From Oceanirhabdus seepicola (GTDB lineage: Bacteria > Bacillota > Clostridia > Clostridiales > Clostridiaceae), in NCBI RefSeq assembly GCF_023684385.1, contig NZ_JAGSOJ010000003.1, positions 558,001 through 622,000 on the forward strand: DNA of 64,000 nucleotides, read 5' to 3'. The notes under the pieces were generated by a model. It did not search any database and had not been told where the DNA came from. It worked only from the letters and a program-made list of their open reading frames with translations. Numbering within the stretch: position 1 is the first letter of the stretch; every line of letters begins with the position of its first letter. Shown piece after piece: positions 1 to 7,843 of the stretch. The position numbers and the translations under genes are program-made.

Positions 1-55
1 TTCTAAAGAGTCAATTATTTTAATAAATTGGGGGGGGTTTATTATAGAACTTAAA

Positions 56-643
56 TTGAAAAACAATAAACAAACTATTGAGGAATTAGTGTTAAGAGCA
101 AAAGAAGGGGAAGAAGAAGCTACAAAGATAATTATCGATAAATATACAGGATTTATTATTAAAGAAGCATCTAAATACAGAATTCCATCATATGAATTTG
201 AGGATCTAGTGCAGCATGGGTATTTAACTGTTATAAAAAGTATAAAAATATATAAATCTAATTCGAGCTCATTTCATGGATACGTTATTAATGCTATAAA
301 AAACAACATAGGAGATCTGCTAAGAGGCAATATCAAACACTACCGAGAAATACCAGATGAATCAATAGCACAGAAGGACTCAGGTGATTATAGTTTTACA
401 ATAGAAGATCAGATAATTGCATATGATGAAGCAAAAAAGCTATATGAAGCACTGGATAAACTATCAGAAGAGGAGAGAGATATAATTAAAGAATTTTATT
501 TCAATGAAAGAAACATGAGAGAATATGCGGATACCAACAATATTAAATACCATACTTTAATGCAAAGAAAGAGAAAAACCTTAAGAAAACTAGAACAAAT
601 TCTAAATACTAATGAAAAATCAAACAAGATTACATATATATAA
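56..643 (+). CDS. small sigma-70 family RNA polymerase sigma factor
   Basis: A 195-residue protein with sigma region 2 in the N-terminal half (around residues 20-90, with FEDLVQHGYL and an -KNNIGDLLRG- segment) and a region 4 helix-turn-helix at about 130-185 (LSEEERDIIKEFYFNE then the YHTLMQRKRKTLRKL recognition helix). Region 3 is absent, as in small alternative sigma factors. It heads a YvrJ, DUF1659, DUF2922 cluster; this gene set recurs in clostridia and YvrJ belongs to the SigO region of Bacillus subtilis. It probably recruits RNA polymerase to a few promoters, possibly its own cluster. The TTG at 56 has no ribosome binding site at normal distance. The frame is open to the window edge and crosses a run of eight G at 30-37, so the true start may be ATT at 41 or lie upstream. 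Confidence 0.82.
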   Translation: MKNNKQTIEELVLRAKEGEEEATKIIIDKYTGFIIKEASKYRIPSYEFEDLVQHGYLTVIKSIKIYKSNSSSFHGYVINAIKNNIGDLLRGNIKHYREIPDESIAQKDSGDYSFTIEDQIIAYDEAKKLYEALDKLSEEERDIIKEFYFNERNMREYADTNNIKYHTLMQRKRKTLRKLEQILNTNEKSNKITYI

Positions 644-688
644 TTGAATGTATTTATCCAATTACTATAACGGTTAGGAGGTACCACT

Positions 689-850
689 ATGTACGAAGAA
701 CTTGTTAAACTAACTAGTACAGTGGGATTCCCAATAGCAGTATGTATATATTTACTCGTTCGATTTGAGAGAAAAATTGAAGCGCTCAATAAATCCATAT
801 CAGACCTGACAGTAGTTATAACTACCGTTGTAGGAAACCAAAGTAAGTAG
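689..850 (+). CDS. YvrJ family small membrane protein
   Basis: A 53-residue protein beginning MYEELVKLTSTVGFPIAVC, with one hydrophobic helix at about residues 11-25 followed by a charged amphipathic stretch (RFERKIEALNKSI) and an uncharged tail. This is the YvrJ family pattern. GTTAGGAGG ends 8 nt before the ATG. It sits 45 bp after the sigma gene and ahead of the DUF1659 gene. Function is unknown; size and topology resemble BhlA/UviB-type holin-like proteins but that link is inference. Confidence 0.8.
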   Translation: MYEELVKLTSTVGFPIAVCIYLLVRFERKIEALNKSISDLTVVITTVVGNQSK

Positions 851-896
851 GCAGCCATATGGCTGTCTATTTATTTGAATTTTTTTATCCAAAAGG
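850..896 (+). terminator. weak terminator or attenuator after yvrJ-like gene
   Basis: GCAGCC-ATAT-GGCTGT at 851-866 forms a short stem that abuts the stop codon and is followed by a T-rich stretch with TTTTTTT at about 880. It could reduce transcription into the DUF1659 gene. Confidence 0.4.
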
Positions 897-946
897 TATA
901 GATATTACATATATACATATGAAAACACATGAAAGGAGTGATAATC

Positions 947-1171
947 ATGGCAGTAACAAACACAAGAGTAGATAGTGATTTAATAGTAACTGTTAAGGTA
1001 GGTACAAAGCCATCAGGAGCTGATGACTTAAGAAACTTTAAGTTTGCAAAGCTTAAAATTGATGCAACCGATGAAGCAGTTTATGCAGTAGGTGCTAAAA
1101 TAGCATCTGTATTACCTTATCAATTAAAGGCAGTACAGAGAGTAAATGATAACATGTTAATCAGCGAGTAA
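947..1171 (+). CDS. DUF1659 domain protein
   Basis: A 74-residue protein starting MAVTNTRVDSDLIVTVKVGT that matches the DUF1659 family, mostly predicted beta strands with the end QLKAVQRVND. The ATG at 947 is chosen over the one at 929 because AAAGGAGTG lies 7 nt before it and the shorter form begins at the family consensus. It usually pairs with a DUF2922 protein, as here, in sigma/YvrJ clusters of clostridia and bacilli. Function is unknown. Confidence 0.85.
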   Translation: MAVTNTRVDSDLIVTVKVGTKPSGADDLRNFKFAKLKIDATDEAVYAVGAKIASVLPYQLKAVQRVNDNMLISE

Positions 1172-1253
1172 TACAAAAGATAATGGTAAAGTGAACGCTA
1201 ATGAAAGGTATATTTAATATACCTAATAAAAATTATGGAAGGAGAGAAAAGAT

Positions 1254-1469
1254 ATGAAAAAGTTAAGTATGAAGTTTGTAACATCTGGTGATGAAGTAGC
1301 TACTTTAACTGTCAATGAAGTCAGGGAAGATATTAGCGATGCAGAAGTAAACTCTCTTATGGATGAGATCATAACTCAGGATGCACTTTATTCTAGCAGC
1401 GGATCTTTGAAGAAGAAAAAGGGAGCTAAGATTATAGATGTAACTGAAACAGAAGTAGAGGTACTGTAA
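1254..1469 (+). CDS. DUF2922 domain protein
   Basis: A 71-residue protein (MKKLSMKFVTSGDEVATLTV...) of the DUF2922 family. GGAGAGAAAAG precedes the ATG. It has a lysine run near residue 53 and the family end -KIIDVTETEVEVL. It is the last gene of the sigma/YvrJ/DUF1659/DUF2922 cluster and is followed by a hairpin terminator. Function is unknown; the two small beta-rich proteins probably act together. Confidence 0.85.
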   Translation: MKKLSMKFVTSGDEVATLTVNEVREDISDAEVNSLMDEIITQDALYSSSGSLKKKKGAKIIDVTETEVEVL

Positions 1470-1476
1470 TGATAAC

Positions 1477-1513
1477 AATCCAGTAGTTTTGTGAACTGCT
1501 GGATTGATTTATG
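1477..1513 (+). terminator. rho-independent terminator of the sigma cluster
   Basis: AATCCAGTAG at 1477-1486 pairs with CTGCTGGATT at 1496-1505 (one G-U) across a 9-nt loop, just after the DUF2922 stop. The T tract is short. Confidence 0.6.
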
Positions 1514-1649
1514 TTGTAAAATGATTATTGTGCATTAATGATTATAATATAGAAGGAACTGGAGTCATGTCAATTATGTGTCCAATTCAGAAGTTTAAAG
1601 TGTCATATTAATATTGTACTTGGAGTGAGATTTGCATGCGAGCAGTCCC

Positions 1650-1686
1650 AAAAAAAGAGCATTTGACAATGCTCTTTATTTTTTAT
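1650..1686 (-). terminator. terminator of the 321-residue protein gene
   Basis: AGAGCATT (1656-1663), TGAC loop, AATGCTCT (1668-1675). Read on the minus strand the stem is followed by a run of seven T, directly downstream of the minus-strand stop at 1689. The plus side is also T-rich, so it may act both ways. Confidence 0.75.
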
Positions 1687-1688
1687 TA

Positions 1689-2654
1689 CTACCACAGGTC
1701 GTTTAAACTTTTAGCACTAGATAATTTTTCAAAATTAGTATACTTTCTTCCACGCATTGTAACACTTCTATTTTTGTAAGGTATATGCTCTGGTAGTTCT
1801 ACTGGTGCAGATTTGAAATTTATCTTATATTTATTAGTATCGTTATACCTAACGATGTCCTTAACTTCTGCGTAGTGTGTTATTGCCTTTATTGGAGAGT
1901 TCTGATAGCTCGCAATATAGCGAATATTGTTAATTTTATCATCTGCGATACTTACTGAATACCAACAGTTTTGCCCCATAAATACAGCGGCATGATTTAT
2001 GTCAGACATTGGTACAACTATTGTATCTATTTTATCACTATCTCTGATATCCTTTACACCAAAAGTGTTTACGTCATAAATCTTAAGGAGCTTTTTTATT
2101 ACGTCCATCTCATCTTTATCAAAGGGACTTGTTCCCTCAGTACCCTCTATTATCAGTTGTTCAATTAGATTTTCAGCGGGCATATCCCAGTATTCTGCAA
2201 ATCCCTTTAATGTCTTTAATAAATTTCTATCAAGATGTATCTTTATTTCAACACGATCACCATAAGCCTCATCATCTTCAGATGAATCACTGCTACCATT
2301 CAGCTCATTTACATCTTCGTCTTCAATAATGTATTCATCATACCCTGTAGCATGTAGGAAGCTATTTGCGGTGTCCACTGTAAATCCTTCATCCACCTTT
2401 GACATGGCCGATAAATACATAGGTGATATCGAAAACACCAAGCTCGTAGCTATTGTCATCCTAACGCTTATTGACCCTGTACTCCTTGCAGCTGAAAATG
2501 CCTTTGTATCCGTATATCCGCCGAGCGCGACAGCCTTATTCTTCTGTTTATTACTAGCAGTTTTCCACACCGAATTTAACACCTTTCTAGTCTGGTCTTT
2601 GTCATGTGAAATGTTTTGTGAGTTCATAGTCTTAATTTGTTCTACTGTAAGCAT
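1689..2654 (-). CDS. uncharacterised 321-residue protein with PUA/EVE-like C-terminal region
   Basis: Starts MLTVEQIKTMNSQNISH with GGAGG upstream. Three parts are visible: an N-terminal Ser/Ala-rich region (1-95), an acidic linker (IIEDEDVNELNGSSDSSEDD, about 108-128) with a helical segment to about 190, and a C-terminal domain from about 208 with VVPMSDINHAAVFMGQNCWY, YIASYQNSPIKAITHYAEV and a FKSAPVEL strand. The C-terminal pattern resembles PUA/EVE-like beta-barrel domains, which can bind modified bases. This is a motif-level judgement. The acidic centre looks flexible. The gene has its own terminator and no clear partner. Confidence 0.55.
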   Translation of the reverse strand: MLTVEQIKTMNSQNISHDKDQTRKVLNSVWKTASNKQKNKAVALGGYTDTKAFSAARSTGSISVRMTIATSLVFSISPMYLSAMSKVDEGFTVDTANSFLHATGYDEYIIEDEDVNELNGSSDSSEDDEAYGDRVEIKIHLDRNLLKTLKGFAEYWDMPAENLIEQLIIEGTEGTSPFDKDEMDVIKKLLKIYDVNTFGVKDIRDSDKIDTIVVPMSDINHAAVFMGQNCWYSVSIADDKINNIRYIASYQNSPIKAITHYAEVKDIVRYNDTNKYKINFKSAPVELPEHIPYKNRSVTMRGRKYTNFEKLSSAKSLNDLW

Positions 2655-3620
2655 ATTTTATTTCCTCCTTCTTAGAGTTATTAATATATGAATTATACTT
2701 CCCATATATTCTAATGTAATTCTATTATATTACGTGTTTTCAATAAGTTCAAGTATTATTAGAATATTTTATTGTGTTTTTTACATTTGCCACTTATTCA
2801 TTAGAAGGTAAATGTATTACATTCGATTATTATAACCACAATTAGAATATACATGTAACAAAAGACTGTGAATATCATAAAGGTACTTACTGCCTTTTAC
2901 TACCTCACGGATTTGCCCAGGTACTGATGTGCTCAGTGGTTCAGTACGTAGTCTTCCTCAAAATCTTTTCTGTTAGCTCCATACCTCGGAAATTTGATAC
3001 TTCCACACCATACCTTCCTAGCGTTTTTATATTTTTTTGTGATAGCCAATCTTCTCATACCATAGTTGTTATACCACCGTTTTTTAATACAATGTATTCC
3101 GATTTGGATATTTCTTTATTTTCTAATCATCTGTTCAGGTTTAGCGCTCGCTCGCGTTCATTTTCTTACCAGGATTAGCTCGTTTTTTCTAATTATACTA
3201 ATAAAGTCATTCAGATAGTAATAGCAATATTAATATTGTATTGAACTCCAAGTTTTTCAATGCTTTCATACAAAAAAACACCGTCATTTTTGGTACGGTT
3301 TACCGTATTATATTCTAAATCTTAATAATTTGCTCGATTTTAGATATCCTTAAGTAGTCTATGCTATGTTTTATTGCTAAAGTCAAAAGCTCATATTCTT
3401 TCAGTAGTTATTTCACTATATATCATTAATAATTATGAAATGGAAAATTTGTATATAAAAGACATAAAAGAAGTGACCCAAATGAAATCAATGGACTAGC
3501 TCTTTCAATTTATTGTTTTAGAAGTAATTCATATAATGGTGTTTTTTTGTAGCTTAAATTATCATCTCCAGGGCTAGTCAAGCGGGTATCCAGTGGAAAG
3601 GCTTTGATGAAAGCTAGAGA

Positions 3621-3671
3621 TTCTACCATAGGATAGGTTGTAGAGAAACGGAAAACTATCCTATGGTAGAA
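3621..3671. repeat. 16-bp perfect inverted repeat (hairpin)
   Basis: TTCTACCATAGGATAG at 3621-3636 is exactly complementary to 3656-3671, with a 19-nt loop containing GAAACGG. There is no T tract, so it is not an ordinary terminator. It could be part of a structured RNA or a mobile-element remnant. Confidence 0.7.
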
Positions 3672-3923
3672 CCTCTTCTTGCAATCTGCCTGTACATAGG
3701 GTGCGATATTGATTTTCTGAAGATGAATTTAAAGATATAGGTATCGCAATAGGGATAAGAGGAACATAGTATCTATGAATAATAAGAGGGGAATGAAATT
3801 TTGTAATAAATAATAATGAGTTATGAAGTTGTTATGTTTTTAAATGAAAATGAATTAGGGGAGACTTTATAGAAATATTTATTGAATTTGAAAGAAATAT
3901 TTAACTGTAAAAATATTAGGGGT

Positions 3924-3977
3924 GGGGAGTGGTAAAAGCATGTCTACTTTTCAATAGACATGCTTTTACCACTCCCC
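3924..3977. repeat. 22-bp perfect inverted repeat
   Basis: Positions 3924-3945 (starting GGGGAGTGGTAAAAG) pair perfectly with 3956-3977 across a 10-nt loop. It is GC-richer than its surroundings and has no U tract on either side. A regulatory RNA hairpin, a transcription block or an insertion-sequence end are all possible. Confidence 0.75.
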
Positions 3978-4874
3978 ATATAAATTACTTTGGACTCGTT
4001 TTAAGGGTGTGAGGAACGAACATGGTTAAAGGTTGTCCCAAATTTCCTTATAAGATTTGCAGTCTTAAAGGTAGAGGTTTTCTACTTTTAAGAAGGGCAT
4101 GGGTGGGGTGGAGTTTTGTTGTGGGTGGATTTGTGGATGGGGGATTTGGTTTTATTGGTGGAATTATAAAAGTATATTGGGTGGAACAGGTGATAAAAAG
4201 ATGAAAGTGGAGTGATTATTGTTAGGGGATGAGGAGGAGTTTGGGTTTGGACAAGTTCATCTGCTGCAGAATTATATGTTGGTGAAGAGTGGTTATGAGG
4301 TTTTCTTTATTAGGATATTCGAATGAGAAATTACGCAGCTGTTGAGTTTGTTCAAATTTTCCTTATTGTGAAATTGATTGGGAAGATTAAAGTTTTTGGT
4401 GAGGTGAATATTATGTTGTGAGTAGGTGTTTAATTACTTGATATATGATGAGATTAATCTTACTTATGAATTTCAGAAAAGTATTTATTGTAGAAAAGAA
4501 GATTAATATTTATTTTAGAAATCATTCAGGCATAGCTAGCAGTTTCTTCATCAATGGCGTGAGATAAAAAATTCAGATTAGGTACTTTAAAGAGAAATGT
4601 TAATGATAGTACTTGTTAGCATATGACATAATGAATTAAAAAGTAGGCATAATCAAGGACAGTTTGAATTAATTGAGTTTGCTACATGTGATTCCAGTCG
4701 ATAGTACTTATATCGAAAAATTATCTAATATTAGTAGGTATGTAGTATAACGGAATACAATGGAAATTTCAAGAATAATATGGTAAAATAACGTATTTTT
4801 ATGTATAATTACAGTATTATATATATTATTATATAATAAATTTATAAAAATTTTCAGATTTTGTATTAGATAGA

Positions 4875-5128
4875 CAATATATTCAAGATTACTTCAAAGA
4901 GAAGTTGTTAATAAAAAGGATTTTGTAAAATTATTTATGGTTAATGACAAAACTATTTAGAGAAATTTAGAAGACGTTAGAGCTTATTTTTGTAAAATAG
5001 AGAATGGTACAAACTATTACCTTTAGTTTATTATATATATGATGTTACAAATAACTTGAAAAAGGGCTATTAAAGCTATTTTCCCTAAAGGTAGAGCTTT
5101 ATGGTTGGAGCTTAAAAAGCAACTTAAG
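4875..5128 (+). pseudogene. remnant of a WYL-type HTH regulator
   Basis: Broken reading frames translate to DRQYIQDYFKEKLLIKR, then after a shift KDFVKLFMVNDKTI (stop) RNLEDVRAYF, then KRAIKAIF and ALWLELKKQLK. The order and spacing match the N-terminal helix-turn-helix and linker of WYL-domain regulators (YIQEYL..K.ELAE.F.VS.KTI.RDI.DIRAYF). Several stops and frameshifts make it non-functional. It lies directly upstream of the GTPase/ATPase operon; WYL proteins often regulate defence loci, so it may be the former regulator. Confidence 0.45.
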
Positions 5129-5198
5129 TTATATTTGTTTATTTTTATTGAATGTTATTATTAAGATGAAAAAATATATGCAATGGAGGATAATAAAG

Positions 5199-7235
5199 AT
5201 GATAACGAATGATTATAAGAAAATTAAGCAAGCAGTTTTAGGTTTATACAATGAGTTTGAAAAAGTTGTTGCAAAGAATAATAAACAAGTAAATAAAAGT
5301 ATTGTAAAGCAAGTAAAAGATATAAAGAATGAACAATTCAAATTGATGATTGTAGGTGAGGCGAAAAGTGGTAAGTCTACTTTTATTAATGCTTACTTAG
5401 GGAAAAAAATACTTCCGATGCATGAACAGCAGTGTACTAGTTCAATTATTAAAATTTATTGTGATGAAAAGTATGAGTTAGTTGCAACTAATGCAGGGAA
5501 GGGAAGAACAACAATACGTGGGGATAAAGCGATTAAGGAATTTTTAAAGAATCATGCTGCATTAAAAGAAGAATATAGATGTATTCCAGTTACCTCAATT
5601 AATAATGAATTATTAATAAAATATAAAGGTAAACCCCAAAACAGAACAATTAAGGAGTTTATAAGTGCCGTAGCTAAGGATAATATTTATAATTTGACAA
5701 CAGAAGAATATGATGAATTGATTAAAAAGTATATCCGGGAAAATAGTGAAAATTGGAAAAAAATAATAACAGAAATAGAAATCAAGTATCCTTTATCAGA
5801 AGATATGAAAGGCATTGTTCTCATAGATAGTCCAGGGGTAAATGCTGATGGTAATGTAGGGGTCGTAGCAGAAGAATATATGGAAAATGCAAATGCTGTT
5901 ATTTTTGTTAAGTCCTTATATGGACAAGCTATCGAATCATCATCTTTTACAAACTTTCTGAAATCACAGAGTGCAAATAGGCATAAGGAGACTATGTTTT
6001 TGGTGCTTACTGGGACATCTAATATTACTAAGGTGGGGGTAGCAAATCTAAAAGCCCAAGCCGTTGATATGTATGGTAAGACAATATCAGAGAATAAAAT
6101 AATATGTGTTGATAGTAAAGTGCAATTATTTCTGAATAAATGTAAGGAATTAGGTAGAGAGGATTTAGTTGATCGTTATTTTGTAGATTTAAAAAAACAA
6201 GATAAATCATTTGCACCAGCAAGACTATGTTGGCTTGAGACAGGAAAAGATTTTGAAGAATTTGAAAATGAAATGGAAAAATTATCAGATTTCGTAAAAG
6301 TGCATGAGGCAATTGAAAAATTTGCACGTAAGGCTAATTATTTACTCTTATTATCATTTTTAGATAATTTAAAAGCAGAATATAAGAAATACCTCGGTTT
6401 CCTTGAAAGTCAAATACAGTTACTTAAAGAATCAGTGGATGATCCAAAAGAACTTAAAAAAAAGATTTCAGAAAAGATAGAAGAAATTGAAAATATTCAT
6501 GTCAAAATCTCAGAAGGTATTCAGGACATTCAGTCAAAATATGAGGATAATTTGAATTGTGAGGGCATAATTGTAAATACAGTTGAAGAAAAAAGAAAAG
6601 AGTATGAGAGGAAACTTGAAAGTTTTTTGCAGATGTCAGATGAAGAAGTTACTGATAATGATTTTAAACAATTAGAATTGTTAACATTTAATATGATTGA
6701 AGAAGTTAAAGATTTACGAAAAAAATTAGGAGAACAGATTATTGCAGAGTGTAATGAAAAATTAATACAGATGGCCAATGGTATGGAAGATATCCCAGTT
6801 GAAGCTTTTAGTCCTAATTTTACACAGGGTGATTTTGAAGACATTAAAAATGAAACCTATAATAATGCAGATGAAACAAGGGATATTGAAGAAGGTATAA
6901 CTTTTAAAACAACTAGAAAGGTTTCTGTTCACTCCAGATCAAAACATTTAAGACTAGTTGCTAATAGTATTTCAAACAGATTTGAGGCGATTACTGATAC
7001 ATTGAAAATGAATTTACTAAATTACACAGCATGTTGTTTTCAAAAATACAGGGAAAAGTTAGAAGAAAATAAGGTGGAGCTTGAATCAGACTATAATTCA
7101 TTACTTGAAAAAAAGGCCACTGCTGAGTCAATTCTGGAAACTATTAAGGAGTATGAATCAAGAAGTAAAGATATAAAGGAAAACTTAGATAGTTTAAAAC
7201 TACTAAAAAAAGGAGTGGAAAATCATGTTAACTAA
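5199..7235 (+). CDS. dynamin-like GTPase
   Basis: A 678-residue protein. The ATG at 5199 follows ATGGAGGA with 8 nt spacing and is preferred to the upstream ATG at 5148. The P-loop GEAKSGKST is at residues 53-61, the switch threonine at about 80 (QCTSS), and G3 DSPG at 210-213. The usual N/TKxD G4 motif is replaced by LTGTSN near 271. After about residue 370 the protein is long coiled coil (KISEKIEEIENIH, EEKRKEYERKLES and on to the end), as in bacterial dynamin-like proteins, but it lacks an obvious membrane paddle. Its stop overlaps the next gene by 11 bp; that gene supplies two membrane helices. Such GTPases remodel or tether membranes, and some bacterial ones act in phage defence. Its exact role here is inferred only from context. 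Confidence 0.88.
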   Translation: MITNDYKKIKQAVLGLYNEFEKVVAKNNKQVNKSIVKQVKDIKNEQFKLMIVGEAKSGKSTFINAYLGKKILPMHEQQCTSSIIKIYCDEKYELVATNAGKGRTTIRGDKAIKEFLKNHAALKEEYRCIPVTSINNELLIKYKGKPQNRTIKEFISAVAKDNIYNLTTEEYDELIKKYIRENSENWKKIITEIEIKYPLSEDMKGIVLIDSPGVNADGNVGVVAEEYMENANAVIFVKSLYGQAIESSSFTNFLKSQSANRHKETMFLVLTGTSNITKVGVANLKAQAVDMYGKTISENKIICVDSKVQLFLNKCKELGREDLVDRYFVDLKKQDKSFAPARLCWLETGKDFEEFENEMEKLSDFVKVHEAIEKFARKANYLLLLSFLDNLKAEYKKYLGFLESQIQLLKESVDDPKELKKKISEKIEEIENIHVKISEGIQDIQSKYEDNLNCEGIIVNTVEEKRKEYERKLESFLQMSDEEVTDNDFKQLELLTFNMIEEVKDLRKKLGEQIIAECNEKLIQMANGMEDIPVEAFSPNFTQGDFEDIKNETYNNADETRDIEEGITFKTTRKVSVHSRSKHLRLVANSISNRFEAITDTLKMNLLNYTACCFQKYREKLEENKVELESDYNSLLEKKATAESILETIKEYESRSKDIKENLDSLKLLKKGVENHVN

Positions 7236-7830
7236 TAGAGATGCACTGGAAAAGAGTATAGATAAAGCAATTAATGGTATTCAAGAGAAAGCTAATACAA
7301 TTTCATTAGAGGAAAGTGATTGTAAAGTAGTTCTTGACAAGATATGTAATTATACAGCACAGAAATTGACAATAGAGAGTAAAACAATTTTGGCTAGTAT
7401 CTATACCAATTTATCACAGCAGACATTGAAAGTAGATATATTTCAAAATTCGAAGAATGCATCAGCTTTTTATAGTAGAGATATCAGATCTGAGTTAAGT
7501 AAAAAGTTTACCTTTGAAGTGCCAAAGGAAATTAATTATAAAGAAGCAAAAGATACAATCAAAGCACTTGAAGTGTCAGGAGCAATTATTATAGTAGGTT
7601 CAGTTGTGTCTTTTAATATGAAAATGATTATACCAGTAGCGATTTCTGTAATAATAGCAGGGATAATGGGATTTGTTATTAGTAATAAATCATCAATTGG
7701 AAGCAAAGAAAAATGTTCAGAGGTCATTGATAAGTATTTAATAGAAGTAAAGCGACAGATGATGGTATGGATTGATGACATTGTTAAATACTACGATAAC
7801 TGCGTTGAAGAAGTAAAGAAGAATTTATAG
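7225..7830 (+). CDS. small two-helix membrane protein, partner of the dynamin-like GTPase
   Basis: A 201-residue protein with a soluble helical N-terminal half, two adjacent hydrophobic helices at about 115-160 (ALEVSGAIIIVGSVVSF, MIIPVAISVIIAGIMGFVI) and a helical tail. AAAGGAGTGG precedes the ATG. It overlaps the GTPase gene by 11 bp, suggesting translational coupling. Helix, membrane hairpin, helix is the layout of the C-terminal paddle of bacterial dynamin-like proteins, so it may be that domain on a separate polypeptide. That is inference; no family was recognised. Confidence 0.75.
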   Translation: MLTNRDALEKSIDKAINGIQEKANTISLEESDCKVVLDKICNYTAQKLTIESKTILASIYTNLSQQTLKVDIFQNSKNASAFYSRDIRSELSKKFTFEVPKEINYKEAKDTIKALEVSGAIIIVGSVVSFNMKMIIPVAISVIIAGIMGFVISNKSSIGSKEKCSEVIDKYLIEVKRQMMVWIDDIVKYYDNCVEEVKKNL

Positions 7831-7843
7831 GAGGTCTTTATTA

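Larger units (their letters stand above)
2655..4860. other. gene-poor decayed region
   Basis: I see no convincing intact gene. Open frames at 2927-3178 and 4022-4204 lack start signals and recognisable protein sequence. The stretch contains two strong hairpins (3621-3671 and 3924-3977) and, from about 4000 to 4450, an unusually G-rich plus strand for this AT-rich window. It looks like eroded intergenic or mobile DNA. Confidence 0.5.

Noticed and set aside
2927..3178. Open frame of 83 codons on the plus strand
   Set aside because: No ribosome binding site, low-complexity composition and frequent Ser/Phe typical of antisense or random AT-rich DNA. No protein family resemblance on either strand.
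4022..4204. Open frame of 60 codons, Gly/Val/Phe rich
   Set aside because: It lies in a G-rich stretch that produces Gly/Trp-rich frames by chance, with no ribosome binding site or neighbour support.
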